From NCBI GenBank assembly GCA_036172665.1, contig CM069875.1:13348001-13412000 (forward strand): DNA of 64,000 nt, read 5' to 3'. Position numbers and translations under genes: made by a program. The stretch is from Prosopocoilus inquinatus. Lineage: Eukaryota; Arthropoda; Insecta; Coleoptera; Lucanidae. Below, piece by piece: positions 35,320-47,176 of the stretch. The notes beneath the pieces were generated by a model, which worked only from the letters and a program-made list of their open reading frames with translations, was not told the origin of the DNA and did not search any database. Positions within the stretch are counted from its first letter, which is position 1, and each line of letters begins with the position of its first letter.

Positions 35320-35630
35320 TGTGGCGCTCCACCCGGCTTACTACGTCAAACTGAAGGCGTCAAGAAGTCGGTTCGTTATGCGTCATTGGCCGTCACGCCA
35401 CCATCGAACAAACTCGAATCTTCCAGCTTGGAAAATTCGAGACGGCAGCAAAGGATATAAAATCGGCCGGAGTTGACTCAGGAGTCAGTCGAATTCTAAC
35501 AGCGATCGTTGAAGTTAGATTTTAGTGTGTAAATAAATTGTTACAAATAAATTAGTTTGTAAGCATTATTAAATTACGGTTAAATTTTTATTCGTTTAAA
35601 TAAATAAATTTAAACCCGAGAAACGTTACA
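35320..35630 (+). repeat. 3' LTR of gypsy copy 1
   Basis: 311 bp, TGTGGCG...ACGTTACA, followed by ATAT. Near-identical to the LTRs at 50582 and 56754 in inverse orientation. It contains GGATATAAAA (about 35453), a plausible TATA region, and AATAAA-like A-rich motifs downstream. Confidence 0.9.
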
Positions 35631-35902
35631 ATATTCAATATTATAAACTCCTGTTCAAAATTAACGCACCATCACAAGAACCGTCGACAGGTTTTTATTT
35701 TTGGAACCAGTAACAGTTTATCTTATAAAAGCTGACAATAGGATAACATTACGGCGTTACAACAATTCATGTACACTAATAATCTTTTATATTAATGAAT
35801 TAAACTTTTAGAGATAAAAATTAAAAAAAAAAATGAACTAATTTGTTGAACACCATAAGCAAAGAAAAACTGAATAACACAAAAAAAATAATAATATGTA
35901 GG

Positions 35903-37230
35903 ACCACCTCCAGCTCTGATGACTGTCTGAATTCGTCGTGGTAGCTGCTTGTCAAATTCTGTATAGTTAGTTTCTTGTGAAATGTTATCCCATTCTGCTT
36001 GAGGGAGATGTATTGGTTCATGAAGACTTCTGGAAGCGAGTATACACTGTGAATGTTTAGAGTGGAATAATCCATATAAATAAGTGCCAGATCATCTGCC
36101 GCTAAAATTCTGGGACAGGTAAACCTACTTTTATTAGCGCGAATATTTTTTTAAAGTTATCTTTTTTTCCAACCCCCCACCCCCCACCCCTTTCTGCAAT
36201 AACGTCATCGACATTTTTTTTTAATAGCACGCCCCCAATTTTTTAGCAGATTTGGGTAGATTTGAAAATTCTGATTTCATCAATATGCATAATTTGACAT
36301 TCGCACTGTCGGTACCCGAGAAATTAATTACGAAAGATACACACAAAAAATGGAGGTTCCACGGAAGAAAGATTATCAAGATCTGTCAAATTTACTTGAT
36401 GATACTTTTTATCATTTATTTCAACTAAGGTGTTGAAACAAATGATTATTTGCCGGTTCGTGCATCAGTTGTTCGTTTGTCTGAAATAAACCGTAGAAAA
36501 TTTTCCATTTTTTGTTTTTCTTTCGTAATTAATATCTCGGGTACCGTCAATGCAATTGTCAAATTATGCATATTGATGAAATCAGAATTTTCAAATCTAC
36601 CCAAATCTGCTAAAAAATTGGGGGCGTGCTATTAAAAAAAATATCAATGACGTCATTGCGGAAAGGGGTGGGGGTTGGAAAAAAAGATAACTTTAAAAAA
36701 ATATTCGCGCTAATAAAAATAGGTTTACCTGGCCGAGGATTTTAGCGGCAGATGATCTGGCACTTATTTATATGGATTATTCCACTCTAAACGTTCACAG
36801 TGTATGGTACCTCACTACTTTTTTAGAACATCCCATAAGTGTTCGTTGGGATCCAAGTCTGGACTGCGCGCTGGCCAGTCTAATACGTGAATATTGATCT
36901 CATTTAAGTAACTTTTCTGCATAAAAGTAAAGCTATTCATTCTGTTTTCTGTGGTGAGCAGCGGTGCAATTGCAGGCCTTCTACTTTCTAGCTCTGATTC
37001 TCTTAGCATTCTCCTAATAGTTACAGGTGATATATCCTAACATTTCTGATTGTTAAAATTTCGTTACTGAATTCTGAATATGTACATCTCCTGTTTCTTA
37101 AAACCTGTTACCAAAGAACATGCTCGTCTCTTAAACTTGTAGACCTCTTCCTACCCTGTCCGTCTTCTTGCTTATGCCTCAGTTTCTCAGTATCCTCTAT
37201 CATCAGACTAACTGATGAATGGTCCTAGCA
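35903..37230 (-). pseudogene. Tc1-like transposase with internal deletion, split by a MITE
   Basis: On the minus strand: N-terminal part (IEDTEKLRHKQEDGQGRKRS), middle (RRMLRESELESRRPAIAPLL), then an internal deletion joining to the end of the catalytic core (HVLDWPARSPDLDPNEHLWD, the third catalytic region), then after the MITE at 36045-36802 the C-terminus (LPQAEWDNISQE, QLPRRIQTVIRAGGGPT). The first two catalytic Asp regions are missing and frames shift, so it is dead. It is a different Tc1 family from the one at 12.2-15.3 kb. Confidence 0.85.
36045..36802. mobile_element. Inverted-repeat MITE inserted in the Tc1 relic
   Basis: It begins CACTGTGAATGTTTAGAGTG and ends with the inverse; TA on both sides (36043-36044, 36803-36804). 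The arms pair for ~290 bp (both contain AGATCATCTGCCGCTAAAAT). Removing it and one TA rejoins the Tc1 C-terminal coding region. Confidence 0.85.
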
Positions 37231-37254
37231 AATTAGCTACATAACGCACACTTA

Positions 37255-37624
37255 TAGCCGTTTGCACCATGTCTAGTTAAAAATTAAACCAGGTTTAACA
37301 GTAAACCCAGTTTGCACCACGGCTTAAACCGTAGTTAAAAGCTCTCTAAGGCCCGGTTTCACCATCGCAGTTTAACTTTAAGCACCGTTTTATTCCTATG
37401 GAAACAATTATTTTTGCAATTGTTACTATAGGAATAAAGCGAAGTTTAAAGTTAAACTGTGATGGTGAAACTGGGCCTAAACCAACTCAATTTAATCCGC
37501 CGTCCGTGATGGTTTAACGTTGAGTTGGTTTAGCGAGTTTTTAACTACGGTTTAAGCCGCGGTGCAAACTGGGTTTAGTATTAAACCTGGTTTAATTTTT
37601 AACTAGACATGGTGCAAACGGCCA
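37255..37624. mobile_element. Harbinger-type MITE, terminus TGGCCGTTTGCACC
   Basis: TAGCCGTTTGCACCATGTCT at the left, inverse at the right (TGGCCGTTTGCACC), with TTA on both sides (37252-37254 and 37625-37627). The long palindrome contains many GGTTTAA/TTAAACC motifs. The terminus resembles the TGGCCGGTTTCAC family at 13-19 kb. Confidence 0.85.
37350..37477. mobile_element. 128-bp MITE nested in 37255-37624
   Basis: GGCCCGGTTTCACCATCGCA and its inverse, flanked by TAA on both sides: another 3-bp TWA duplication, i.e. a related Harbinger-type MITE inserted into the first. Confidence 0.85.
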
Positions 37625-37825
37625 TTAGTCCTTCGTTCTGCTCTCGTGCAACCCTCAGAAGTTAAATGTCCTGGTCAATTTATGTTTTTGGGATGCGAGA
37701 ATATAAACCCATATTCTGTTTAATATTCTCCAATTTTCAAAACGTGAAGAAAGTAGGAATTAATGTTAAATTTGAATTTAAGATCCTCGACAATTACCTA
37801 CCAATTTATTTGTTTGGACGACATA

Positions 37826-38866
37826 CCGGGTGTTCCGCGTCACGTGCTCACCTTTCTAGAATCTTTATTTATTAATCGATTAACCTGAATTTTGGAGACG
37901 ATAAACTAAACAAAAAATGGAATCTTTCGACATACTGATAGTCGTCATAGGACTTCCGGTTTCGCCGGAAATTATATCAACTTTCTTATTTTAAATGGAA
38001 CACCCTATATATTTTTACATATTTAAAATCTACGGAGCATTATGAGTCCGAATACGTATCAATTGTTAATTTTGGTTTCCATGACAACGAAAAAAAAAAC
38101 TTTTTTATTTTTCAATCTAGAAAGCTATGAATCGCATTTTTTCGATCTAATGCGATCAAGTATTTCGAAAAAATCACTCCTTTGATGGTATTTTGATTTT
38201 TAACATTTTTACAGTATTTGAAATTTTCATTAGCTCTTAACTCATTTCTTTCAATAGAACCTCATATGTTTCTTAGCTTAGTTCAACAGAACATTTTTTT
38301 CTGAGTACGCTGATACCAAATACGTCATATTTTCTTTGAAAGTCATTTGAAATAAAGGGAGTGTAAAATTTCAATAAGACATGCTCTATTTTAAATTATT
38401 TTCAAAGATAATATGACGTATTTGGTATCAGCGTATTCAGAAAAAAATGTTCAGTTGAACTAAGCTAAGAAACATATGAGGTTCTATTGAAAGAAATGAG
38501 TTAAGAGCTAATGAAAATTTCAAATACTGTAAAAATGTTAAAAATCAAACTACCATCAAAGGAGTGATTTTCTCGAAACACTTGATCGCATTAGATCGAA
38601 AAAATGCGATTCGTAGCTTTCTAGATTGAAAAATAAAAAAAAGTTTTTTTTTTTTGTTGTCATAGAAACCAAAATTAACAATTGATACGTATTCCATTCA
38701 AAATAAGAAAGTTGATATCACTTCCGGCGAAACCGGAAGTCCTATGACGACTATCAGTATGTCGAAAGATTCCATTTTTTGCTTAGTTTATTGTCTCCAA
38801 AATTCAGGTTAATCGATTAATAAATAAAGATTCTAGAAGGGTGAGCACATGGCGCGGGACACCCGG
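37826..38866. mobile_element. Long-inverted-repeat MITE, terminus CCGGGTGTCC, copy 2
   Basis: Second copy of the 3623-4670 family (1041 bp), same termini, TA on both sides. It is slightly diverged from copy 1 along its length. Confidence 0.88.
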
Positions 38867-38932
38867 TATATATATTTTTTATTTAAGTAAAAATTTGTTA
38901 AAGCAAATAAATCGTTTTTGAATCAAAATATA

Positions 38933-40386
38933 CAGTGATCGCCAAAAAGTCGGCAGCAAATGGGAATAATCTTGATTTTTCGAAAAAGCTTTTTACAGCA
39001 ATAAGTTCTGCTTGTCTGAAAATCTATTTAGTCCCTATCCGATATACCGAGTGAATTTTACTTAGTTAGAAAATTGAGTTTTTCGAAATGATCAAAATCG
39101 TAAAATTGTTATTACGCGGAAACTAATCAAGATTCCTTTAATAATAAAGATTTTAATAATAAATTAAATAAGAATATTCTCAAAATATCATGTACTTAAA
39201 CTTAATTTTTGGGATGAAAACTACAAATATTTATAATTGAAAAAAATAAAAAAGAAAATTAATTACTGCTTCAGATATTGAATTATTTACCTAAAAGTGA
39301 TATTTTTACCTAATTGTTACGTTTTTGATGCAAGGTACTTTTTAAGAGAAATATTTTTCATTGATACCTAATACGTATTTAAATGATTTCCAAAAACTCC
39401 TGCTCCTCCTACTCCTGTGAATGACTTACTTTCACAAAAACCCTATGAATATTCTTTTACAGCTGCCTAAATGAGGAGATTTTTTTCTTATTTAGTTTAC
39501 TTTTAGTCAATTAATAAGTAGGCAGAATATGAGATGGCCATGAATTGTCAATTGAAATTACTAAAGGCCTCTTTCATAAAACCACTAAAGAAGACTTCAA
39601 ATCACATTACAATACAAGAACAAAGGTTGTTTTAAATTTTAAAGTATTTAAAGTCAAGTCCTATTATTAAAATAGCTCTTTAGTAATTTGATATTACGGT
39701 AAAAAAATCCAAAGCCATCTCATATTCTGCCTATTGACTTCAACATATAAAAATAAATAAATATCTCCCCCTTTAAGCCACTGTAAACGAATATTTCAGG
39801 CTTTCTGTGAAAATAATTTATTAACAGGAATAGATTAGAGTTTTTAGAAGCTGTTTAAATACATTTTAATTATCTTTGAAAAATATTTCTCCTGAAAAGC
39901 ACCTTGTATCAAAAACGTAAAAAATATGCAAAAATATTACTTTTGGATAAATAAACAAATATCTGAAGCAATAATTAATCTTTCTTATTACTTTTTCCTA
40001 TTATAAATCTTTGAAGTTTACACCCTAAAAATATTAAATTCTGATGTTAAGTTTTAGTATGAGAAATTATGAGAATATTCTAAAAATTGAAAAATTCAAT
40101 TTTAACGGAATTTATAGAAGTTATTTTCTGGCCATGATATTATCCAATAAGCTGAAACTAACCCAAACTAAAGAAATCTCATGTTAACTAGTTTCCGAGG
40201 AATAACAATTTTACGATTTCGACCATTTCGAAAAACTCTATTTTCTAAATAAATAAAAATCACTCGGTATATCTGATCGCGGCTAAATAGGTGTTTAGAC
40301 TAGCAGAAATTATTGCCTTAAAAAGTTTTTTTAAAAAATTAAAAATAATTTTTTTCCATTTGATGCCGACTTTTTGGTGATCACTG
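38933..40386. mobile_element. 1.45-kb inverted-repeat element, terminus CAGTGATCGCCAAAAAG
   Basis: CAGTGATCGCCAAAAAGTCG at the left, inverse at the right, TA on both sides. The arms pair almost to the centre (GGCAGAATATGAGATGG near 39531, inverted near 39715-39731). It ends like Tc1/mariner-type elements and has no coding capacity. Confidence 0.88.
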
Positions 40387-40388
40387 TA

Positions 40389-41066
40389 TATATTTCGTTC
40401 AAACAAATAAATTTGTAGGCCCTAATTAACCGTGAAAATGGTAAATTCAATATGTTATTTTTCTCTATGCACATACACTTTAACAACAAGTCTTATCAAG
40501 TAAATGGACGATCTATTCTACAAATATACAAACACTGTTTTCAATTTTTTAACGAATTGATTTTATATTTTCATCAATTGTACATCTTTTTAAAATAGAC
40601 AGTTTCTGATTTTAAAACTTTTTGCTTTACAAACCGTGACCTATTGCGATCAAAAAGAAAATGCAAAAAATAAGGAAAACATGTTAGGCTTTGTTTAATT
40701 ACGAAAAGTTGTTAAAAAAAGTTGTTTAGAATTAGAAAATAACCCCAATTCCTAAATTTAGGCGAAGAATTTAAATTTTTGATTATTCAAGAAAAGTTGA
40801 AATAATGCATTCATAGTAAATAAGTTTTTTGTAAGTGTCCCATGTTGTGTAATATCACAGGAAACGTATTGAGAAACGGATACCACACGACAAAGGCTTG
40901 CTAGAATATTTATATGATTTTTTTTAATTCTGTGTGTTTCAGCTAGCTAAATTTACAAGTACTAAAAATTTAAAACCGACCCGTTACGTCGGGTATAAGT
41001 AATAATATAATAATAATAATTTAAAAAGTACAGGGGTGTGCAGATGAGAAATGAAATTCATTGTAC
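40389..41066. other. A/T-rich spacer, nothing recognised
   Basis: No frame or terminal repeat could be supported. The last ~90 bases carry ATAATAATA simple sequence. Confidence 0.35.
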
Positions 41067-41070
41067 ATAC

Positions 41071-42101
41071 TGCTACCTACCTGCTCAGGTATCAGCAAGT
41101 GATCGCCGTGACAGACGTTTCGGCGTCGCCGGCCAGCTTCAGTAGGATAGGGTGGGTTCGTACAAATTCGTTGCAAACAATAACGAGAAGAAGGAAAGGC
41201 GCCACTTAATTTTTTGGCTATGGAAAATCGCGGGAAAACCAGAAAACGCGACTCATCCAAAATATTTGCAATAATATCGCTTTATTTCAGACGGTAATGT
41301 TTCAATACAACTACAAAAGTTAAACACAACAATGCACAATAATAAAGAGGCAATGTGCGCTGAAAGCAGCGGACAATTTAATTTGACTTAAAGAATGAAG
41401 TTGCGCCGTACGAACTCAAAAATAACCGACTACATTACTCTAAATACAACGCAAGAAATCGGCGCAAAATAAATGCTCACAGGCGAAAATCTAAAACGGA
41501 TACGTCGTGCCGCGCAAAGACGTGCTTATTGAACAAACGTGTTAAAATAATAGCAACAACGCGCGCAATCACGCTTCGAACAAAAAAAAAAAGAAAAAGA
41601 GGAGACCTTGGTGCACGCAGTCGACGCTTCGATATGCCCGTCTAATGACCGGGGGGAGGGGGGAAGGTAGTGGTCGGGGCTGCAGTCGGGCAACGTCGGC
41701 AGCGCTTCGGGGCTGTCGGGAGCGTCCAAGCCCCGGGGAAAACAGGTCGGCGAAAGGGCGCCGAAAAAGGTGTCCCCGAAAACGAGGCAGTACCTGCCGG
41801 GAAAGAATGGACCCACAAATAAATACGGCCAATACGTGAATCACTACGTAAATAAATACGTAAATCAATACATAGATAAATACGTAAAATGCTAAATAAA
41901 GAATCACCTTAGCCGAAAATTAACTTCCAAATCCCATTTTCCTTATCCTAAATTTTACAGGAAAAACTTGTAACACTGGGGAGACACTTTGAAAGCTTAT
42001 CGGCGAAACGCAAAAAGTTCACTTGGGCGGGTTTGCGAACATATTCCACGGGAAACAATATACCGGGTGTCTCGGGATCGGGCAAAAATTGAACGGTAAC
42101 A
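41071..42101 (-). mobile_element. Solo LTR, family 1, copy 2 (1031 bp)
   Basis: TGCTACCTACC...GGTAACA, same ends as 20484-21868, with ATAC duplicated on both sides (41067-41070 and 42102-42105). No internal element is present. 41580-41780 is GC-rich and reads open on both strands, but the frames are not shared with copy 1. Confidence 0.88.
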
Positions 42102-42105
42102 ATAC

Positions 42106-42532
42106 ATATTAGATACTATTTAATCAAGACTATTTGTAACCATTTATCTGCAAGTGCGAATCTATTCTTTATCTGCAAGTTTCCACCTACAAACAATTTC
42201 CGCCTACAAACAATTAAAACTACCGCACCCGCTAGTTTATGAAAACCTACTAGTTAGTAAGCGGACGACTTACAGGATCGCAGAAACTTTACGATACGTT
42301 CCGTTATTAAGTTAGCGTAGCGCATCGCTAAAGTTATAGGATCCCACCACTGATACGGTCCGGGTATGATACGGTGTAGTGGACGACAGCTTTTAAAAAA
42401 TTACATTCTACATTCTACACATATATTGTACTAAACTAATAAACTAATATATCCAATATATATATATATTGCCAACCTAGACGTTGAATTCGACGTGTAA
42501 CGGCCTGTGGTGTTTAATGTCAAAACCTAACA
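42106..42532 (-). repeat. 3' LTR of a Ty1/copia element, outer edge unresolved
   Basis: On the minus strand the LTR starts TGTTAGGTTTTGACATT just after a 19-base G run (42533-42551) that serves as polypurine tract. The other LTR end lies somewhere before the solo LTR and cannot be fixed, because the 5' LTR is missing. Confidence 0.6.
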
Positions 42533-42551
42533 CCCCCCCCCCCCCCCCCCC
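42533..42551 (-). promoter_or_regulatory. Pure 19-G polypurine tract of the copia element
   Basis: An uninterrupted run of 19 C on the + strand (G on the coding strand) directly at the LTR edge. An all-G tract is extreme and length-unstable. Confidence 0.7.
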
Positions 42552-42565
42552 GTTACGCGTTGAAC

Positions 42566-43850
42566 TCAATCCAAGTATCTAAGTATCTTTTCGCTCTTGG
42601 ACCGTGCGACTCCTTTAGTCAACATATCAGCTCCCATGTCCTCTGTTCCGAGGTGCTTGAAACGGATGTTCTTCTCCTCTAGCGCTTCCCGAATGAAGTG
42701 GTGACGGATGTCGATGTGTTTCGTCCGAGAGTGAAACTCTGGATTGGAGGCGAGTTTTTGTGCCCCCGCATTATCGCGGTGTATTACTATTTCTTCAACC
42801 AAAGAGTCGAGTCCAAATTCTCTAATTAGATTTTGCAGATAAATGGCCTCCTTAACCGCTTCAGCGACTCCCATGTATTCTGCCTCCATAGAAGAGAGAG
42901 CAACTGTTCTCTGGGCAGTTTCCCCAATCGGCATCCACCATCCCACGCAAGGAATCTCCCTCTTTTTGATACCGGATGCCATGGTCCTTGGTTCCTTGAA
43001 GGTAACGGAGAACCCTTTTCGCTGCGACCCAATGAGCCTGCTGGTGGCAATCGTTGAACTGGCTTGACGAGCTGACCGCGTGGGCGATGTCAGGCCGAGT
43101 GCCTACAGCGAGGTACATAAGGAATTCAACCAATTCACGATAAGGTACAGCGGTCGTTTCCTGGTTGCTAGCCGTGTCGATATCTCTGGAGAGCTTTGTA
43201 CTTATCTGCATCGGAGTTGAGACCGGTTTGCAGCCGGTCATTCCAAATCGACAGAGAAGTTCTTCGACGTACACTCGCTGATGTATGAAGTACCCCTCTT
43301 CATACTTGGCGAATTCCTTTCCGAGGCAGCATCCTACTTCTCCCAGATACACCTTCGACAGGCCTTCCTTGATTGCCGCAACATCTCTTGGTTTGTCTGA
43401 AACTATTAATATATCTTCAACATATGTTACGACAAGGATTAGGTCTCCCTCTGATCCTTTGAAATATACGCATGGATCGGCCTTCGTTGGGGTCAGCCTT
43501 AATTTCCGCAGCTCCTGACTTAACCTCTCATGCCACCGTCGACCAGCTTGTCGTAGCCCATAGTGCTTTATGGAGACGACACACTCGGTTTCCTTCTTCA
43601 AGCTCTCGTAACATGGTCTTAACTTTGTCCTTTAACGGCTTGTCGCGCTCGGTACGTATTATACGTCGTAGGACTTTCTCCATCATCTCCGGAACTTCCA
43701 TGTAGAGCTCCTCCTCCAAAGTACCGTTGAGGTAAGCCGCTGTTATATCAAACTGATGAATCGTACTTCCTCTTTGAGACGCTATCGCTGTCGCCAAGCG
43801 GATGGAACTCAGACGTGCTACTGGGCAAACGTCTGCCTGTAATCGATACC
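42566..43850 (-). pseudogene. Ty1/copia RT and RNase H, broken
   Basis: In order on the minus strand: HQFDITAAYLNGTLEEELYM (RT entry), LHKALWATTSW (altered KALYGLKQA region), YVEDILIVSDK in place of the usual YVDD, so the first catalytic Asp of the box is Glu, then PYRELVEFLMYLAVGTRPDI, and RNase H with AQRTVALSSMEAEYMGVAEA, HRDNAGAQKLA and HFIREALEE. It has several frameshifts (the reading moves between 43528-43797, 42861-43601 and 42566-42982). This is the 3' half of a copia polyprotein, inactive. Confidence 0.9.
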
Positions 43851-44076
43851 TGGTCTTTGCGAAAATCCCCTTGCAACGACTCGTGCCTTTCTGCGTTCTA
43901 CCTCTCTGTTTGGCCCGTATTTGTTTCTTAGAACGATTCTACTACCGATAACACGCTGCTGGACGACGTTCAGTCAAGGTCCAAGTGTCGTTTTCGATTA
44001 TCCCTCTAAATTCACTCGCCATGGCGTTGCGCCATTTCTGTGAGTACAGACCTGATATAACCGAATTAATATCGAT

Positions 44077-44322
44077 TTACCCCGCAGAACAAAGTTCGAG
44101 GTTAGCGAAATTTGCGTCTTGACGATTACGCAATTTAGGTGGTCGACCAGGTCTTCCGGTTAAGATCTTCCGTGGTCGCCCTCTAGCTCTTTTCGGAGCT
44201 TCGGATGCTGCCTGATCCCCTATCGGTTGCATCGATTCATTCCGAGTATTTGGAGCTTCGGAACCGTCGTTTTCCTCTTCGATTTCGCCCGTTTCTTCTT
44301 TTGCCTCAGGACAGATGCTCAT
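44077..44322 (-). pseudogene. Copia integrase-RT linker with two AT-hook-like motifs
   Basis: The acidic stretch is followed by RARGRPRKILTGRPGRPPKL, two closely spaced Arg-Gly-Arg-Pro / Gly-Arg-Pro cores as in AT-hooks. It lies between the integrase C-terminus and RT. AT-hooks would bind the minor groove of A/T DNA and could guide integration; this is inference. Confidence 0.65.
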
Positions 44323-45000
44323 AGAATCGACTTTCGTGTGGACATGTGACGGAGCTTCCTATGCAGTCGTGTGGTATCAGACTTGGCCCGAGGGGGAATT
44401 CAAACTCCTCGCGTTCTGCTGATTTAGTGTCCGTCTCGGTGGCCTCGAGGAATTTCACATCCCGTGAGATTATGACTTTCTTTTCCGGGGGTATCCATAC
44501 ACGGTAGCCCTTGTTCTGAGTCGGGTAGCCTAGAAAAATACCGAGTCGAGATTTTACATTAAATTTACCTTCGTTGGGCGAGTTGTCGAAAGCGAAAACT
44601 TTGCATCCGAATTCGTGAAGGTGGCTCGCATCCGACGTTTTTCCGTGCCAGATCTCGTACGGAGTCTTTGCTCCCAATGACCTTGGGGGGCATCGATTTC
44701 GTATGTAGTTGGCGGTGAAAAGAGCTTTCGCCCAGAACGCTTGTGGCAGCCCAGATTGAATGAGGAGACACTGCCATATATAACATAACGAGCGTCCGAT
44801 TCATCCTCTCCGCAATCCCGTTTTGTTCAGGGTTTCCAGCAACTGTCGGGCGACGTCGAATACCATGGGCTTCCATGAACTCGTCGAATGGTTTATTCAA
44901 GTATTCCGTGCCGTTGTCTGATTGAAGACACTTCAGCGACGCACAAGCGTCGTTTTCTATGATTGATGACGTACCAGTACGTCCAAATTCCTGTTCTAAG
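44323..45000 (-). pseudogene. Ty1/copia integrase, 5'-truncated
   Basis: It contains the second catalytic Asp region (LQSDNGTEYLNKPFDEFMEA), the Glu region (NPEQNGIAERMNRTL) and the C-terminal copia signature (KTPYEIWHGKTSD, HEFGCKVFAF, SRLGIFLGYP, GYRVWIPPEKKV). A frameshift separates core and C-terminus near 44690. The homology stops near 45000, before the zinc-binding region and first Asp; gag and protease are absent, so the element is truncated at its 5' end. Confidence 0.88.
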
Positions 45001-46220
45001 TTAAAACATGAGTTCTTTTTTGCACGAGCAACTGAGATTTGAGATTTAAAAAAGCCGTACGTTACTTTTGTAAACAAAATAAAAATAATATTCTTCGTTG
45101 AAATGTTTCTATCTATTGTAAATGATCGACATCACCTAAATTCAGTGCAAAAAGTGGCTAAGTCCAACATAATTTTGTATTCTTTTTCAGGGCCTAAGCA
45201 AATTTACTAAATTTTTACTTTAGCTCTTTTTGAACACCAGTATCTCAGTGTATCTCAGTGTAAAAAAAAATAAATGCCTGGAGCAATAAATACAAATGTG
45301 GGAGTACACTGAAATATTCTGTTTACAATAGCTCGAAAATATAAAAGTGTGACTTAGCTACTTCTTGCACTGACTCCTTCAATTAGTAATCACTTTTTCT
45401 TTTAAATCAACAGTCCGAGTTAAAATTAAAAATTAGACTTTTTCATTCCTATAGCAAAGCTGAGATACTAGGCTAGCAAGTTTCATTAGAACCAGCCCAC
45501 ATTTGAATTAAATGAACTAAAAAATTTGAAATTATGTATTAAATGAAATTTTCATGTAAAAATCTGTTTTATTTAAGCTTCAGATTGATATCAACTATTA
45601 AATGTGATATACCGTTACAATCAGGAGAAAAAATTCTATCGAATAGAATAGAAAGGTATAAGTTGCATTTAAAAAATCGAAACTGATGATAGTCGTCGAA
45701 AGACAAAACGTTTGACTTCAATTCTGCCACCTCTATTCGAAGCAAAATCAAAAAATGCCTGTAGAAAGTTAAATCAGAATTTTTAAATTATGTATAATAA
45801 AAGTGATACACAGAAAAGAAGAAAATCGACATTTTTACATTTTCATGAATATCTCAAGAAAAAATACTAAAAAAATCATTATGTTAATGAATACGAGTTA
45901 GGCATTGATTCACGAAACTTTTCTTCTATTTAACCAAATTTGTATCTCTTACGGTCTAGGAGATCCCTTCAGTGCACACCCAATTTGAAACAGCCGGTAT
46001 ATTTAGAGACCTATGGATTTAAACGTCATGCACTGATTTTTATACAAGCCATAGGTCACTAAATATAATTTAAAATTTCAAACTAATTGAAATTTATAAT
46101 GCAGTTTTTACCGTTAAACTCGTCATAAAAATCGAGCTCCAGACACCGAGGTCAGTTTTTGTCTAACTCATATAGAAATAGGCATTCTCTTTCAAAAGTG
46201 TCAAATTTGGCCCACCCTGT
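45001..46220. other. A/T-rich spacer, possible eroded inverted-repeat element
   Basis: No coding sequence. TTGGCCCACCCTGTACA at 46207-46223 matches the end of the 4804-7062 family, but no partner end is clear. Confidence 0.35.
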
Positions 46221-46405
46221 ACAGAGGCTGCTCGAGGGATTCACTGCAATCACAACCGATTTGCAACAAAATTTTGTAAAACTTTCATTATGTTTTGACA
46301 GCAAGTATGGCCACCTTGCATGGGATGACTTATGTAACAAACTAGCTTCAATTTGTCAATCCTTATGCAATGTTAGGTCAGAAAACGATCGTAGAATGTC
46401 GCTGG
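46221..46405 (+). repeat. Diverged single copy of the 313-bp repeat (partial)
   Basis: CAGAGGCTGCTCGAGG, AACGATTTGCAACAAAATTT, GACAGCAAGTATGGCC and AAACGATCGTAGAATGTCGC appear in the same order as in the 9534-11736 array. Confidence 0.75.
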
Positions 46406-46448
46406 TTTAGTTATTCATGAAAATGTAACATAAAACTATCGAAACTAT

Positions 46449-46985
46449 CAGAGCCGTGGAGTCGGAGTCGTGAAGTCGGAAGTCAAAAGCAATTATAGCG
46501 TTACCGGAGTCGGAGTCAGAGTCGATAAAACTTACCGACTCCGACTCCTGTGGTTATTTATGTAATCGAAAATGGACCGAATTTTTTTCGTGATTACTTT
46601 TTCCACGTTACGTGCGCACTTTAACTGCTACAACTTGATACGTATGATACGGATGAGTATACATGTATCTTGATAAAATTAAAAATGTCAATAGTATGTA
46701 ATAAGGATTCTGTTACAATAAAAGAAAATACTTGTAGAGGTCTGTGTTGATACAATTGGTTTGTTAAAAAATATGAAGTTATTCCGGCAGGACCTGCTTT
46801 CAGGAATTGGGCCAGAAATTAAAAACGTTCTTAACTCATTTTTTTGACGCTAGTATTTTTAAAATAAAAATGCGCACCGGTAAAATAATGCGTGAATTTT
46901 CAGTATTCATTTAGAGTCGGAATCGAAGCCGGAGTTTGAGTGTAGGTCGCAGTCGAAGGTTTTAGGTACCGACTCCGCAGCCCTG
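46449..46985. mobile_element. Non-autonomous hAT, terminus CAGAGCCGTGGAGTCGG
   Basis: The ends CAGAGCCGTGGAGTCGGAGT and CGACTCCGCAGCCCTG are inverted copies, with a perfect 8-bp duplication GAAACTAT at 46441-46448 and 46986-46993. Repeated GGAGTCGG motifs lie inside both ends. The CAGGGCTG-GGAGTCGG type is a widespread animal hAT terminus. Confidence 0.92.
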
Positions 46986-47176
46986 GAAACTATATAAATA
47001 ATCTCCAGAACCAGGAAGAAGTGGTTACGAACCATCAGACTTATGTATATTCCGGTTGCTAAAATCTGGCGCTAATTTTTTTATTTCAACATTTAACGAG
47101 AGCTTCTTTCATTTTGAAATTTAAAATATTTTTCTGCTTTCCAGGCATTCAAAAGCCTTGTTAAAATGAATATGTA

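Larger units (their letters stand above)
30604..35630 (+). mobile_element. Ty3/gypsy element with macrodomain, copy 1 (5'-deleted)
   Basis: It runs from LTR start TGTGGCG to LTR end AACGTTACA, with the 4-bp duplication ATAT at 30600-30603 and 35631-35634. Compared with copy 2 (50582-57079, opposite strand) it lacks the end of the 5' LTR, the primer site and most of gag: the LTR is joined directly to the gag zinc-knuckle region near 30886. Pol is present from protease to CCCH finger but is broken by stops at 31513, 32413 and 35092 and frameshifts near 32684 and 33465. ATAT as a target matches the habit of Drosophila 17.6/297-like gypsy elements. Confidence 0.92.

Noticed and set aside
35110..35460. 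Separate CCCH-finger gene
   Set aside because: It is the continuation of the pol frame after a private stop at 35092-35094; copy 2 shows the fusion.
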